A stretch of 64,000 bases of DNA. Origin: Sphaerochaeta halotolerans (GTDB lineage: Bacteria; Spirochaetota; Spirochaetia; Sphaerochaetales; Sphaerochaetaceae). Of the stretch, positions 9,372 to 18,921 are shown piece by piece. Made by a program: the position numbers and the translations under genes. Every line of letters begins with the position of its first letter. The stretch's first letter is position 1. The notes beneath the pieces were generated by a model. That model searched no databases. It was not told the origin of the DNA and saw only the letters and a list, made by a program, of their open reading frames with translations. Where the stretch lies: NCBI RefSeq assembly GCF_003429665.1, contig NZ_QUWK01000003.1, positions 186,001 to 250,000 of the forward strand. Reading direction: 5' to 3'.

Positions 9372-9880
9372 ATGGCAGCTGGGTTCATTTCTTTTCAGAC
9401 CAAAAACGGAAACAAATCTGCACGTTTCTGTGTTGTCAAATACAAAAATGAAAGGAAATACAATGAAGAAAAAAGCCTCGGTCGTGTAATTGATGATGGG
9501 AAGGGCATTTTCAGAAACAGAGAACGCAGTTTGTTCTCTTTTCCTGTCGGCAACTGCTATGACCTGGCACTAAAAGAGATTGCTTGTACATCAGCAAAGA
9601 TTGCCTCCGGTACTATGAAAATGGTTCTTGATTTCGGAGATAGTTTCTTTCTTCATACATACCTGCAGACACCACCTTACTGGGATGTTTTTCAACGTGT
9701 TACGGAAAAAAAAAGACAGAGATACTGTTCTCTCTCTTTTGTCTGGTACTCCATTCTCAGCGGAGGAGCCGGATGTCATGCCAAGATCTGGTGTGAAGGC
9801 AACTATTCAGCATTGGAAAGTGCAAGAATCCAGCCAGAATACCTGGTGCAAGCTAGGAAAAGAGTTGGTGGGAATTACAG
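9372..9880 (+). pseudogene. Truncated, frameshifted IS4/IS1634-type transposase
   Basis: The N-terminus (MAAGFISFQTKNG, then KSLGRVIDDGKGIFRNRER) is that of IS1634-like DDE transposases. The frame leaves and re-enters: FFNVLRKKKDRDTVLSLLS is read in another frame around 9690-9755, then YSILSGGAGCHAKIWCEGNYS returns to the first frame. The catalytic core and C-terminus are absent. The original start keeps its GGAGG ribosome site. The remnant runs directly into the ribosome site of the glycosyltransferase gene, so the insertion sequence probably took part in bringing or rearranging the GC-richer genes that follow. Confidence 0.75.
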
Positions 9881-9916
9881 AAAATGGAATGAATCCTTTG
9901 ACGAAGGAGGACTGAC

Positions 9917-12223
9917 ATGTCGCAGAATATGCCATATCATGGACAAATTGGAAAAGTCGCGCTCGTGGGGAATTATATTCCGCGCCAGTGCGGAATCGCA
10001 GTGTTTACCGCAGATCTGCTAAATGCATTGACCCGCGAGCAGCCCGATATGGAGATTTGGGCCGCCGTAATAAATGATCAGATGGAAGGGTACGCGTATC
10101 CAGACCAGGTACGATTTGAAATCAATCAGCGTTCCATAACCGACTACCGGCTGGCCGCCGATTTCCTGAATATAAACAAAGTGGATATTGTTTGTCTCCA
10201 GCATGAGTTCGGGATTTTTGGCGGCACCGACGGGGCGCATATCATCGAACTTCTGGAAAATCTGCAGGCTGTGCGGGTGACCGTCCTTCACACGGTGCTG
10301 CTTGAGCCTTCTCCCGGGCAACTTGCCATCATAAAACGGATAGGACAGCTCTCGGACAAAATAGTGGTCATGAGTGCAAAGGCAAAGGACATCCTGCAGC
10401 AAGTTTATCACATACATCCCGACAAAATAACAATCATTCCCCATGGCGTTCCCGATGTTCCCTTTGTCGACCCCTATTTCTACAAGGATCGTTTCGGACT
10501 TGAGAATCGACAATTATTGCTTACCTTCGGTCTGCTTTCCCCCAACAAGGGCATCGAAACCATGATTGATGCTTTGCCCCGTATTGTAAAGGAACACCCC
10601 AATGTCATCTATATCGTGCTGGGAGCGACACATCCCCATGAAAAAAAACAACGGGGTGAGACCTACCGCCTCTCTCTGCAGCGCAAAGCGAGAGATCTCG
10701 GGGTTAGCAATAACATTCTGTTCGATGACCGGTTTGTCAGTCTGCCAGAGCTTCTCGAATTTATGGGAGCGGCGGATGTGTACATCAGTCCCTACCTGAA
10801 TAAAGAACAAATCACCTCTGGGACCCTGGCATACGCTTTGGGTTGCGGGAAAGCAACTGTCTCCACCCCGTACTGGTATGCCGAAGAGTTGCTTGGAGAA
10901 GGCCGCGGAATGCTGGTTCCTTTTAACGATACGCCTGCAATGGCCGATGCGGTTAACGAGTTGCTTGCCAACGAGCCAAAACGACAGGCTATGCGAAAAA
11001 AAGCATATACGTACGGCAGAACGATGATTTGGAAGGAAGCGGCGAGAAATTACGTGTCGCTGTTCCAAGATATAAAACAACATCAGGAATATCGGCCGAA
11101 ATCGGCCGTGATTTCGAAGATTCTGGGTTCCCAGCCGAGGGAACTGCCGCAGCCAAAACTGGATCATATCATGAGACTCACCGATGATACCGGTATACTT
11201 CAGCATGCGAATTACATCGTACCGGACAGGAATTACGGGTATTGCACCGATGACAATGCACGGGCGTTGATCGCGGTGCTTATGTATCAGGAGGTGTTTT
11301 CCGAGAGCAAGGAGATCACCCGACTCACATATGTGTACCTCAGCTTCCTTCAAGATGCCTTCAATGAAGAGACTGGACGATTTCGGAATTTCATGGACTA
11401 CACGAGAGTCTGGACCGAAAAAACCGGGTCGGAGGACAGTCACGGTCGGGCGGTGTGGGCGTTGGGTGAAGCCGCATCGATGTGTGATCAGGAAGAAATC
11501 CGTGCCTTTGCGGTCAGTCTGTTCAAGAAAGCTCTTCCTGCGGTGGGTGAACTCACTTCTTCCCGGGCGTGGGCGTTTTCCCTGAAGGGACTCTATGCCT
11601 ATCAGAAACGATACAAGGGAGACAGCGATGTGCGGCGAATGATGGAGTTGCTTTCGGAAAAGCTTTTTGCCCTTTATAGGCAGAACAGTCAGGAGGATTG
11701 GCCGTGGGTAGCCGACACCGTGACATATGCGAACGCGATTATTCCCCAGGCGATGATCATATCGGGCCAGGCTCTCCATCAAGAAGAGATGCTTCACGTT
11801 GGGCTTGAAAGTCTCGCATGGCTGGTGCGAATCCAACGTGATCCGCGTGGCTGGTTCGTCCCCGTGGGTAATGCCGGTTGGTTTCAGCGGGGTGGGGAAC
11901 AGGCGCGGTTCGATCAGCAGCCCATTGAAGCGTATCATATGATTGAAGCATGCCACGAGGCGTATCTGGCTACGATGGACACTGCATGGCTCGATCATGG
12001 CGTGCTATGCATGGAATGGTTTTTTGGACGGAATGATCTGAATCTCAGTCTTTACAACCATACCACCGGAGGCTGTTGCGACGGGTTGCGGCCTGATGGT
12101 GTGAATGGAAACCAGGGGGCGGAATCGACTTTGGCGGGAATCATGTCGCTTTTGAACATGCATCGAATGAGAAGTCGCCGGATTTCGGCGGAGGTTGCCG
12201 TTTCGGACACGAATGGCAGGTAA
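9917..12223 (+). CDS. Two-domain glycosyltransferase (GT4 fused to a helical glycan-associated domain)
   Basis: A 768-residue protein. Residues 1 to about 385 form a GT-B, family 4 glycosyltransferase: NYIPRQCGIAVFT near the N-terminus, IIPHGVPDVPF, LLTFGLLSPNKGIETMI, and the acidic nucleotide-sugar region near SGTLAYALGCGKATVSTPYW. From about residue 405 onward a separate, largely helical domain (HIMRLTDDTGILQHA, YCTDDNARALI, DSHGRAVWALGEA) looks like an (alpha/alpha)6 barrel. An AAGGAGGA ribosome site precedes the ATG. The following GH130 gene begins 19 bp downstream. Codons are clearly richer in G+C (CGC, GCG, CCG) than in the neighbours, which suggests transfer. Acceptor and donor unknown; the GH130 and nearby manC suggest a mannose-containing glycan. 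Confidence 0.85.
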   Translation: MSQNMPYHGQIGKVALVGNYIPRQCGIAVFTADLLNALTREQPDMEIWAAVINDQMEGYAYPDQVRFEINQRSITDYRLAADFLNINKVDIVCLQHEFGIFGGTDGAHIIELLENLQAVRVTVLHTVLLEPSPGQLAIIKRIGQLSDKIVVMSAKAKDILQQVYHIHPDKITIIPHGVPDVPFVDPYFYKDRFGLENRQLLLTFGLLSPNKGIETMIDALPRIVKEHPNVIYIVLGATHPHEKKQRGETYRLSLQRKARDLGVSNNILFDDRFVSLPELLEFMGAADVYISPYLNKEQITSGTLAYALGCGKATVSTPYWYAEELLGEGRGMLVPFNDTPAMADAVNELLANEPKRQAMRKKAYTYGRTMIWKEAARNYVSLFQDIKQHQEYRPKSAVISKILGSQPRELPQPKLDHIMRLTDDTGILQHANYIVPDRNYGYCTDDNARALIAVLMYQEVFSESKEITRLTYVYLSFLQDAFNEETGRFRNFMDYTRVWTEKTGSEDSHGRAVWALGEAASMCDQEEIRAFAVSLFKKALPAVGELTSSRAWAFSLKGLYAYQKRYKGDSDVRRMMELLSEKLFALYRQNSQEDWPWVADTVTYANAIIPQAMIISGQALHQEEMLHVGLESLAWLVRIQRDPRGWFVPVGNAGWFQRGGEQARFDQQPIEAYHMIEACHEAYLATMDTAWLDHGVLCMEWFFGRNDLNLSLYNHTTGGCCDGLRPDGVNGNQGAESTLAGIMSLLNMHRMRSRRISAEVAVSDTNGR

Positions 12224-12242
12224 AAATCCATGGAGGCACCAT

Positions 12243-13208
12243 ATGGGAAAAAATGAATTGTTCACGAGATTCGAAGGGAATCCAATCATCACTGTACAGG
12301 ATCTTCCGTATCAGGCGAATGCGGTTTTTAATCCGGCTGCAGTACGGATCGGCGAAGAAACACTGTTGCTGATGCGAGTGGAGGACCGCCGCGGTCTTTC
12401 ACATTTGACCGTTGCGAGAAGCAAGGACGGAATTACCGACTGGCATATCGATGCCGTTCCCACGATGGCACCACAAGCCGTGTCGCATCCCGAGGAATTG
12501 TGGGGGATCGAAGATCCGAGGATTACGTATTTGGAGCCAATCCTGACATGGGCTGTGGTCTACACTTCCTATTCGAAAGGCGGACCGCTAGTATCGATGG
12601 CTCTAACCGATGATTTCAAGCATTTTGAACGGAAAGGGAGCATTCTCCCGCCTGAAGACAAGGACGCGGCTTTCTTCCCCGTGCAATTCGGCCGGCGGTG
12701 GGCGATGATACACCGGCCATATTCTTCCGGAGAAGGGACTGGGTCCCACATTTGGATATCGTTCAGTCCCGATATGCAGCATTGGGGTGATCACCAAATT
12801 CTTATACCGGCGCGGAAAGGAGGATGGTGGGATGCAAATAAGGTGGGACTTTGCCCGCCTCCACTTCGCACCGACAAGGGATGGTTGATTATGTATCACG
12901 GAGTGCAGGATAATGCGAGCGGTAGCATATACCGTCTTGGCCTTGCGCTTGCCGATCTCGAGGATCCCACCATTTTGCTGGCCAGATCCGATGAATGGGT
13001 CTTTGCCCCACAGATGCCGTATGAGATGGTGGGCAATGTGGATAAAGTAGTTTTTCCCTGCGGATGGATTCTGGATGGGGAGAGCGTGCGCATCTACTAT
13101 GGATGTGCCGATACATGCATTGGTTGCGCAACGGCGAGCCTTACGGAATTGTTCGACTGGTTGGAAACTCACAACATGACGGCAAAGCAAAGTCTGGGAC
13201 TCGAATAG
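12243..13208 (+). CDS. GH130 family mannoside phosphorylase or hydrolase
   Basis: A 321-residue five-bladed propeller protein of glycoside hydrolase family 130. Family hallmarks are visible: NAVFNPAAV near the N-terminus, MRVEDRRGLSHL, EELWGIEDPRI (the acidic residue of the active site) and MYHGV. Known members phosphorolyse or hydrolyse beta-mannosides. The ATG used has GGAGG nine bases upstream; the frame is open further upstream, inside the glycosyltransferase gene, but without support. It has no signal peptide, so acts in the cytoplasm. It shares the GC-rich codon use of the glycosyltransferase upstream and is probably cotranscribed with it. Whether it is a phosphorylase or a hydrolase cannot be decided here. 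Confidence 0.88.
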   Translation: MGKNELFTRFEGNPIITVQDLPYQANAVFNPAAVRIGEETLLLMRVEDRRGLSHLTVARSKDGITDWHIDAVPTMAPQAVSHPEELWGIEDPRITYLEPILTWAVVYTSYSKGGPLVSMALTDDFKHFERKGSILPPEDKDAAFFPVQFGRRWAMIHRPYSSGEGTGSHIWISFSPDMQHWGDHQILIPARKGGWWDANKVGLCPPPLRTDKGWLIMYHGVQDNASGSIYRLGLALADLEDPTILLARSDEWVFAPQMPYEMVGNVDKVVFPCGWILDGESVRIYYGCADTCIGCATASLTELFDWLETHNMTAKQSLGLE

Positions 13209-13547
13209 GAGGAGACGCTGCGGGATGCCGGTAATTCGGAGTGAGGGGAGGTTTCTTGCACGTGTATATAATGGTGGTCCTGGTCGTCGACCGTATAACG
13301 TCCGGTACGGATTTGCCGCGGGAACGAAGGGGGAGTCGGTTTTCCCCACGTGTTTGCCTGTCGGAAGACCCTGCGCGCAAGATGAAGCATATTCGGAAAC
13401 AATTGGTAATGCCCCATTGCACCTCCTCCTGTCTCCTAAAGGCCCCCACTCAGAAAGTGTCAATTAAATTGTATTCAGATGAAGCACAGGGGTCTAAGGT
13501 AGGGTGGAAAAAGAAGAACTATTGGTTGTATAGGCTGTTCGGGCCTT
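13209..13547. other. Gap between convergent genes, no gene recognised
   Basis: About 340 bp between the GH130 gene and the convergent manC gene. The first 230 bases keep the high G+C of the GH130 region, then composition falls to that of the host. Several short open frames exist but none resembles a known protein or has a ribosome site. It probably marks the edge of the transferred segment. Confidence 0.5.
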
Positions 13548-14861
13548 CTAAGGAAGTGGGAACTTTTGCTTATCCTCTACTGTGATGTCCTTTCCGTGTT
13601 GCACCTCGATTAAGGTGAGTTCCGTCTCAGCAATGATGGTATGCTTGGTCCCTCTCTTGATGGATATTACCTCAGGCGCGGCCACTGTTTGGCGCACCCC
13701 GTCCAGCACTACAATCCCTTTTCCGTTGATTACTGTCCAAACCTCATCACGCCGCTCATGATTGTGATAGTGCATCTGTTTTCCAGCCTGGAGTATTGCC
13801 TTGATGGTAAGACTCTCATTCCCAACATCGAGAATCCGGTAGCTTCCCCAGGATTTCTCTGCAAACATAATCGGCTGCTTGAACGATTCCACATACTCTT
13901 TGATATGGCTCGATTGCTCCCTATCAGAGACAAGGATGCCTTCAGCACTGGCACAGATGATAACATCATGCAAGCCCATTGCTAGAATGGGGATTTCCAG
14001 CTCATTGATGATATGCACATCTTCACAAGATTCATCCATCTCTCCAAGACCGACAATAGGCTCGCTCATGGATTCACTGAGTGTGTTCCATGTACCAAGG
14101 TCCTTCCAAATCCCTTTATACCGCATCACCAGAATTTCTGATTCCTTCTCGACTACTGCATAGTCAAAACTGATCTTATTAAGTGTTTCATACTTCTCGA
14201 ACAAATCATGGTAATCAGTGAAATCGATGAGCCGGTGTGCTGTATCCAACAGATACCCCAACCGAAATGCAAAGACTCCTGCGTTCCAGAGCGCCCCTGA
14301 AGCGATATAAGTCTCGGCAGTTGCCATATCTGGTTTTTCTGTAAAGGTGGAGACCTTGCTCACCCTACTCTCATCAATAGGAATGATGTAGCCATATTTT
14401 TCACTTGGATAGGTAGGTTCGATACCCAGTAGAACCAGGTTTGCTCCACCTGTCTCTGCCTGCTTTCCCACTTTCTCGAGCATGGTGAAATATTCATCAT
14501 CCACGTACGGATCTACTGGGCAGACAACAACTATTTCTTTCTCATCTACGCCCTGCACGTCGTGCATATAGGCAGCAGCAAGTGCAATGGCAGGGAAGGT
14601 GTCACGACGGCAGGGTTCGACTGAGATACCTACGTCCTTTCCCAGTTGATTATAGATTGCAGAAACTTGTGTCTTGGAGGTTGCAAGGGTAATGGTTGCA
14701 TCCGGATCAACCTTCTTGATTTGTCGATGAACCCGCTGAAGCATTGATTCATAGCTCCCATTCTCCTGCTTGAAGAATTTGATGAACTGTTTCGACCGTA
14801 CCTCATTTGATAATGGCCAAAGGCGTTTCCCCGACCCGCCTGATAATAGCACGATATGCAT
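13548..14861 (-). CDS. manC: Mannose-1-phosphate guanylyltransferase / mannose-6-phosphate isomerase
   Basis: A 437-residue bifunctional-type enzyme. The pyrophosphorylase signature SGGSGKRLWPLS is at residues 7-18, the family lysine motif FTEKP lies near residue 175, and the C-terminal cupin part contains QMHYHNHERRDEVWTVINGKG, the type II phosphomannose isomerase domain. It makes GDP-mannose from mannose-1-phosphate and GTP, with interconversion of fructose-6- and mannose-6-phosphate. The length is slightly below the usual 470-480 residues. It points toward the GC-richer glycosyltransferase/GH130 pair but on the opposite strand, so it is convergent rather than in one operon with them. ATG start, no strong ribosome site seen. 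Confidence 0.9.
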   Translation of the reverse strand: MHIVLLSGGSGKRLWPLSNEVRSKQFIKFFKQENGSYESMLQRVHRQIKKVDPDATITLATSKTQVSAIYNQLGKDVGISVEPCRRDTFPAIALAAAYMHDVQGVDEKEIVVVCPVDPYVDDEYFTMLEKVGKQAETGGANLVLLGIEPTYPSEKYGYIIPIDESRVSKVSTFTEKPDMATAETYIASGALWNAGVFAFRLGYLLDTAHRLIDFTDYHDLFEKYETLNKISFDYAVVEKESEILVMRYKGIWKDLGTWNTLSESMSEPIVGLGEMDESCEDVHIINELEIPILAMGLHDVIICASAEGILVSDREQSSHIKEYVESFKQPIMFAEKSWGSYRILDVGNESLTIKAILQAGKQMHYHNHERRDEVWTVINGKGIVVLDGVRQTVAAPEVISIKRGTKHTIIAETELTLIEVQHGKDITVEDKQKFPLP

Positions 14862-14994
14862 CCAAGTCTCTCCTAACTAACATTTATTTCTTTTGGCTCT
14901 ATGTAGCACCCAAAGTGTATGATGTCTTCATGATAGGACAGCTTACGCATAATGGAAAGAAAACAAACGATAAATTTTCTGTACTCTATAACCA

Positions 14995-15106
14995 AACAAC
15001 GATAGGATTTGAGGAGCCCTACAATACATCATGTTTTTGTACGTATTTTAAAAAGATCAAGGGCATGTCCCCTTCAGAATACAGAAGAAAACAACGGATT
15101 GATTAG
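14995..15106 (+). pseudogene. C-terminal tail of an AraC-family regulator
   Basis: The last 35 or so codons, GFEEPYNTSCFCTYFKKIKG then MSPSEYRRKQRID, match the second helix-turn-helix and end of AraC-family regulators (usual form [25 protein letters not shown]). Nothing upstream in any frame resembles the rest of such a protein. The remnant sits just before the outer-membrane protein gene and the manC promoter region. Confidence 0.6.
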
Positions 15107-15187
15107 CGAGTTTCTTTGGAAGAAAGTATTTTGGTTACTTCTTCCTCTATGGTATGCTGTACCTACGCTATGTTTGGAGGATTTACT

Positions 15188-16039
15188 GTGAAACAGAATA
15201 AACGATTACTCTCACTCTTGGTGATACTCATGACCGGTGGGCTCTTGTTCGCCCAGACAACCACCAGTGGCACGTTGAAGCTTACCGGTGCATATGGGAG
15301 TGACCTTGAAGCAAAACTCGATGCTGCCTATCAGGTAAGGATTCCGGTACTGGCAGGGGAAGGCCCCTTGTTCAGTGGTAACAATGTAAAGGTAAAAGCT
15401 AACCTTGGGCTTTCTCCCATTGCAGGGACAGTGACCCTTGATGCGGTCCTTACTCCCATCGCTGTAGCTGAGATCAGCTTGGGTGGTGGCGTTGGTACCG
15501 GTTGGGACTTTGACTTGATGGACCTCAACGGGTTGAGACTTGGCGCTGCAGTAGGAGCTCCTCTTGCTTCTGACAGTTTGAATGGATTGTATTATATGGG
15601 TAGGGCAGGGGCTGCCTTTCAGTTTGACACGGGTGCTATCTTCTCTGGAGACTGGATGAGCGTAGTAATTCGCACCTACCATGAGTTGAACTACAAAGGG
15701 TACAGCAATGCTTCAGCTGACCAAGCCTGGGAGTATGAGAATGGAGGGGCCATGGTCAATGGATTCAACTACAAAGGCGAATATATCCTTGGCTACCAGA
15801 TGCCCTTGATGGTCAATTTGGTTGGTTTGCAGCTGGAAACCTACACCTACAATATTCTCGATGATGCAACAGATATGGTTGGGGATTTGAGCGTCATTGC
15901 CAATACCCAATTTACTGAAGATCTTTCTCTCTTGACTGCCGTACAGTTCACCAACTACTCCAAGGATGACAACCGAGTTATCAAAAAAGGAGATGCAGCT
16001 TTTAAACGGATAGTGCTTATTCTTACCTATGCTTTGTAG
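15188..16039 (+). CDS. Outer-membrane beta-barrel protein
   Basis: A 283-residue protein with a clear signal peptide (basic KQNKR, hydrophobic LLSLLVILMTGGLLFAQ, cleavage after FAQ) followed by alternating hydrophobic/polar strands rich in glycine and aromatic residues, with a strand-like end ...RIVLILTYAL. This suits an outer-membrane barrel of the type common in spirochaetes. The start is a GTG, chosen because GGAGG lies seven bases upstream and the signal peptide begins right there; the frame is open 24 codons further 5' but would place the signal sequence internally. A weak CCCCG/CGGGG hairpin follows the gene. No specific function can be assigned. Confidence 0.7.
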   Translation: MKQNKRLLSLLVILMTGGLLFAQTTTSGTLKLTGAYGSDLEAKLDAAYQVRIPVLAGEGPLFSGNNVKVKANLGLSPIAGTVTLDAVLTPIAVAEISLGGGVGTGWDFDLMDLNGLRLGAAVGAPLASDSLNGLYYMGRAGAAFQFDTGAIFSGDWMSVVIRTYHELNYKGYSNASADQAWEYENGGAMVNGFNYKGEYILGYQMPLMVNLVGLQLETYTYNILDDATDMVGDLSVIANTQFTEDLSLLTAVQFTNYSKDDNRVIKKGDAAFKRIVLILTYAL

Positions 16040-16164
16040 GGAACGATGACGGTTTTGACTATTTGTCAAGAACACTGTATCTTTAGTGTCAGGATTACAT
16101 CCCCGGCTTCTTTCAGATTCGGGGTGTTTCATATATGAGTGTTAGAGATTTTTTGGAGGGATGG

Positions 16165-18159
16165 ATGAAAACGAATAAACTTGCTGATGCAATCCGCATA
16201 TTGAGCATGGATGGCGTGCAGAAGGCCAACTCTGGACACCCCGGTGCCCCGATGGGCATGGCAGATATTGCTGAAGTCTTGTGGCGCAAGACCATGGCGC
16301 ATAATCCTAAGAATCCACAATGGGTCAATCGTGATCGTTTTGTGCTTTCTAACGGTCATGCTTCAATGTTGCTCTACTCACTGTTGCACCTTAGCGGCTA
16401 TGACCTGAGTATTGAAGATCTGAAGCAGTTTAGACAGCTTCACTCCCGTACCGCTGGACACCCAGAGTATAACCTTACCCCAGGAGTTGAGACTACCACT
16501 GGACCGCTTGGTCAGGGTCTTGCAAACGCAGTCGGAATGGCGCTTGCAGAGAAAAACCTCGCTGCCAAATTCAATAAAGATGGATTTCCGGTAGTCGATC
16601 ACTACACCTATGCCTTCCTTGGCGACGGTTGTATGATGGAAGGCATCAGCCATGAAGTAGCTTCTTTGGCTGGGACCTGGAAACTGGGTAAACTTGTTGT
16701 GTTCTATGACAACAATGGCATTTCCATCGATGGTAAAGTGGGTGGTTGGTTTACTGATGATACTGCTAAGCGCTTCGAGTCCTATGGGTGGCAGGTCTTC
16801 AGAGATATTGACGGCCACGATTCTGATGCAATTCAGAAGGCTCTTTCAGCTGCAAGGTATGATACCTCCAGACCTTCCTTGATTATATGTAAGACTACCA
16901 TCGGATATGGTTCTCCCAATAAGCAAGGTACAGCGTCTTGTCATGGAGCAGCCCTTGGAGAGGACGAGGTAGCACTCGTTCGTAAGCAACTGGGCTGGGA
17001 GTATGACGAGCGGTTCTTTGTTCCTCAGGATATCTATGAAGCATGGGATCAGAGTGAACGGGGTGCAAAACTTGAAGGTAAGTGGAATAATCTCTTTGCC
17101 TCATATAAGAAGGAATATCCATCCGAAGCTGCTGAGCTTGAAAGAAGACTCTCCGGCCAGTTCCCTACTGACTGGGAAGCAGAATTCGACAAGGTCATCA
17201 AGAGCTGGCAGGGTGATAAGGCCAAGGTAGCAAGTCGAAAGGCAAGCCAGATGGCACTTGATGTATTGGGTTCCTTGTTCCCTGAGCTTTTGGGTGGATC
17301 AGCAGACCTTGCTCCTTCCAACTTGACTGAGTGGAAGGGGTCAGAGGCTTTTGATCCCAAGACTGGAAAGGGCAATTACCTCCATTTTGGAGTTCGTGAG
17401 TTCGGCATGGCTGCAATCCTCAATGGTGTTGCTCTCCATGGTGGGTTCCTCTCTTTTGGTGCTACATTCCTCATGTTCATGGAGTATGCACGCAATGCAC
17501 TACGCATGTCCGCCTTGATGGGAATCCGGAACATCTTTGTCTTTACTCATGACTCTATTGGCCTCGGTGAAGACGGGCCTACCCATCAGCCGGTTGAGCA
17601 GATTGCAAACCTCAGAATGACTCCCAACATGGTTACTTGGAGACCTTGTGATGCTGTTGAGACTGGTATTGCTTGGAAGAGTGCAATTAAGAGAACTGAT
17701 GGTCCCTCTGCACTCCTGCTTAGTCGTCAGGGACTTGCCCCACAGGATCGTAGCGATGAGCAGCTCTCCCAGATTGCACGGGGGGCCTATGTACTCTATG
17801 AGTCAGGGGATAAGCCAGAGGTTATCCTCATTGGTACCGGTAGTGAAGTCGAGCTTGCAATCAGTGCTGCCAAGAAACTTGCTGAGGAAAAGGTTGCCGT
17901 CCGTGTGGTCTCAATGCCTTCTCCAGAGGTATTTGACAAGCAGGATGTTGCGTACAAGGAAGCTGTACTTCCATCTTCAGTGAAAGCCAGGGTTGCTGTT
18001 GAAGCTGCCTGGGCAGACTACTGGTACAAGTACGTTGGACTGAATGGAAGGATCATAGGTATGCGCTCCTTTGGTGAGTCAGCACCTGCAAGTGACCTGT
18101 ACAAGTTCTTCGGCATTACTTCTGAAGCAGTATATGAGGCAGCCAAAGAACTGCTCTAG
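16165..18159 (+). CDS. tkt: Transketolase
   Basis: A 664-residue enzyme of full family length. Motifs: [12 protein letters not shown] near the N-terminus, the thiamine-diphosphate fold [12 protein letters not shown] with the downstream [11 protein letters not shown], the substrate histidines in TAGHPEY and GTASCHGA, and the C-terminal [17 protein letters not shown]. It moves two-carbon ketol units between pentose and hexose phosphates in the non-oxidative pentose phosphate pathway. The ATG chosen has GGAGGG five to six bases upstream and gives the standard N-terminus; the longer frame adds ten residues without support. A hairpin follows about 20 bp after the stop. Monocistronic as far as can be seen. 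Confidence 0.95.
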   Translation: MKTNKLADAIRILSMDGVQKANSGHPGAPMGMADIAEVLWRKTMAHNPKNPQWVNRDRFVLSNGHASMLLYSLLHLSGYDLSIEDLKQFRQLHSRTAGHPEYNLTPGVETTTGPLGQGLANAVGMALAEKNLAAKFNKDGFPVVDHYTYAFLGDGCMMEGISHEVASLAGTWKLGKLVVFYDNNGISIDGKVGGWFTDDTAKRFESYGWQVFRDIDGHDSDAIQKALSAARYDTSRPSLIICKTTIGYGSPNKQGTASCHGAALGEDEVALVRKQLGWEYDERFFVPQDIYEAWDQSERGAKLEGKWNNLFASYKKEYPSEAAELERRLSGQFPTDWEAEFDKVIKSWQGDKAKVASRKASQMALDVLGSLFPELLGGSADLAPSNLTEWKGSEAFDPKTGKGNYLHFGVREFGMAAILNGVALHGGFLSFGATFLMFMEYARNALRMSALMGIRNIFVFTHDSIGLGEDGPTHQPVEQIANLRMTPNMVTWRPCDAVETGIAWKSAIKRTDGPSALLLSRQGLAPQDRSDEQLSQIARGAYVLYESGDKPEVILIGTGSEVELAISAAKKLAEEKVAVRVVSMPSPEVFDKQDVAYKEAVLPSSVKARVAVEAAWADYWYKYVGLNGRIIGMRSFGESAPASDLYKFFGITSEAVYEAAKELL

Positions 18160-18181
18160 TACAATTGCATGAAAATATCCT

Positions 18182-18212
18182 ACTGCCCGCTTCCTTCTCG
18201 GAGGCGGGCAGT
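18182..18212 (+). terminator. Hairpin after tkt
   Basis: A nine-base-pair stem ACTGCCCGC/GCGGGCAGT with a 13-base loop that can pair further (TTCC...GGAG). It begins 23 bases after the transketolase stop. No good T-run follows, so it may be a weak terminator or an RNA-stabilising hairpin. Confidence 0.6.
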
Positions 18213-18289
18213 GTTGTCTCGGAAGGATTTGCACGATATCGTAGAACTGGTGTATTCCCATCTACTAGGACATGGGGATTGGTCCATAA

Positions 18290-18921
18290 TAGACTCATCA
18301 GAAAACTATTACCTGCATACAGAGCAGTACCTTAGTCCCTGCCACTTTGCATTGTCCCTTCCCTGCATCGCCTCTGGTGGCCTCATTCTTGATGCAGGCT
18401 GTGGTATCAGGTAGAAGCTTTTTATTTGAGTGAAGCGATGGTTCAAGCTACCTGTGAACTGACATGACAAGCATGTCTGTACGACTTGATTCCCCAACAG
18501 AGCGAGAGGAAAGGAATCAACATGATGGTTCCTCTCTGGAGCGAGTGCCGGGAAAGCAAGGTGAGATACCCCGTCCCTTGGGGCGGAAAAGGAGGCAACG
18601 CCTCCTGAGTCCAGGGCTTGCCCTGAGGTATTGATACCTTTCATTATGAGAATACATTCGATGGTATCTGGGTATGTGCATCATTGTTGCATGTTCCTCA
18701 TGAGCACAAGGCTCTTGTGTTTCAGAGCATTAAAAGATCATGGTGTTGCCTACTGCCCTTCACGTGTTTTACCGAAGAACAATTCAAACAGTTTGTTGAT
18801 GAACTACCTTGGTGCTCACTCAAGGAACTCGTGCAAACAAAGGACCTCCGCCCAGGGAGGGCAGAAGGAGTATTGGATCAATGCAATACTTACGAAAGTT
18901 GCTGTACCACTGGTAGATTGA
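18290..18921 (+). pseudogene. SAM-dependent methyltransferase, decayed and split by a 154-bp repeat
   Basis: Pieces in order: ENYYLHTEQYLSPCHFALSL then GGLILDAGCGI (motif I of class I methyltransferases), VEAFYLSEAMVQATCEL (after a small deletion), VRLD, then, past the repeat, YENTFDGIWVCASLLHVPHE (the acidic loop and motif IV region) and, at the end, FTEEQFKQFVDELPWCSLKE with DLRPGRA and, in another frame, EYWINAILTK, the normal end of this family. Removing bases 18491-18644 exactly rejoins CTT GAT to TAT GAG in frame, giving VRLDYENTFDGIWVCASLL. Further frameshifts mean that the gene is dead even without the insert. Its end overlaps the 3' end of the ADP-ribosylglycohydrolase gene on the other strand. 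Confidence 0.75.
18491..18644 (+). mobile_element. 154-bp dispersed repeat, copy 1
   Basis: Begins TCCCCAACAGAGCGAG directly after TTGAT and ends GTATTGATACCTTTCAT. It contains several potential hairpins: CCCCGTCCCTTGGGG, GGAGGCAACGCCTCC, CAGGGCTTGCCCTG and GTATTGATAC. It differs from copy 2 at seven positions and from copy 3 at eight. It splits a methyltransferase reading frame with no duplication of target bases. No transposase is encoded. Class inferred: IS200/IS605-like non-autonomous element. Confidence 0.85.

Noticed and set aside
10514-11998. 494-codon open frame antisense to the glycosyltransferase gene
   Set aside because: The long antisense frame is a by-product of GC-rich codons; the plus-strand protein has clear family motifs.
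13225-13467. YNGGPGR peptide suggesting a lytic transglycosylase fragment
   Set aside because: Only a seven-residue resemblance in a GC-rich gap; the rest of the frame does not match.
18491-18644. Open frame on the minus strand of the 154-bp repeat (MKGINTSGQALDSGG...)
   Set aside because: The same frame occurs in all three copies only because the sequence is repeated; it has no consistent ribosome site, runs into unrelated sequence, and the hairpins explain the conservation better.
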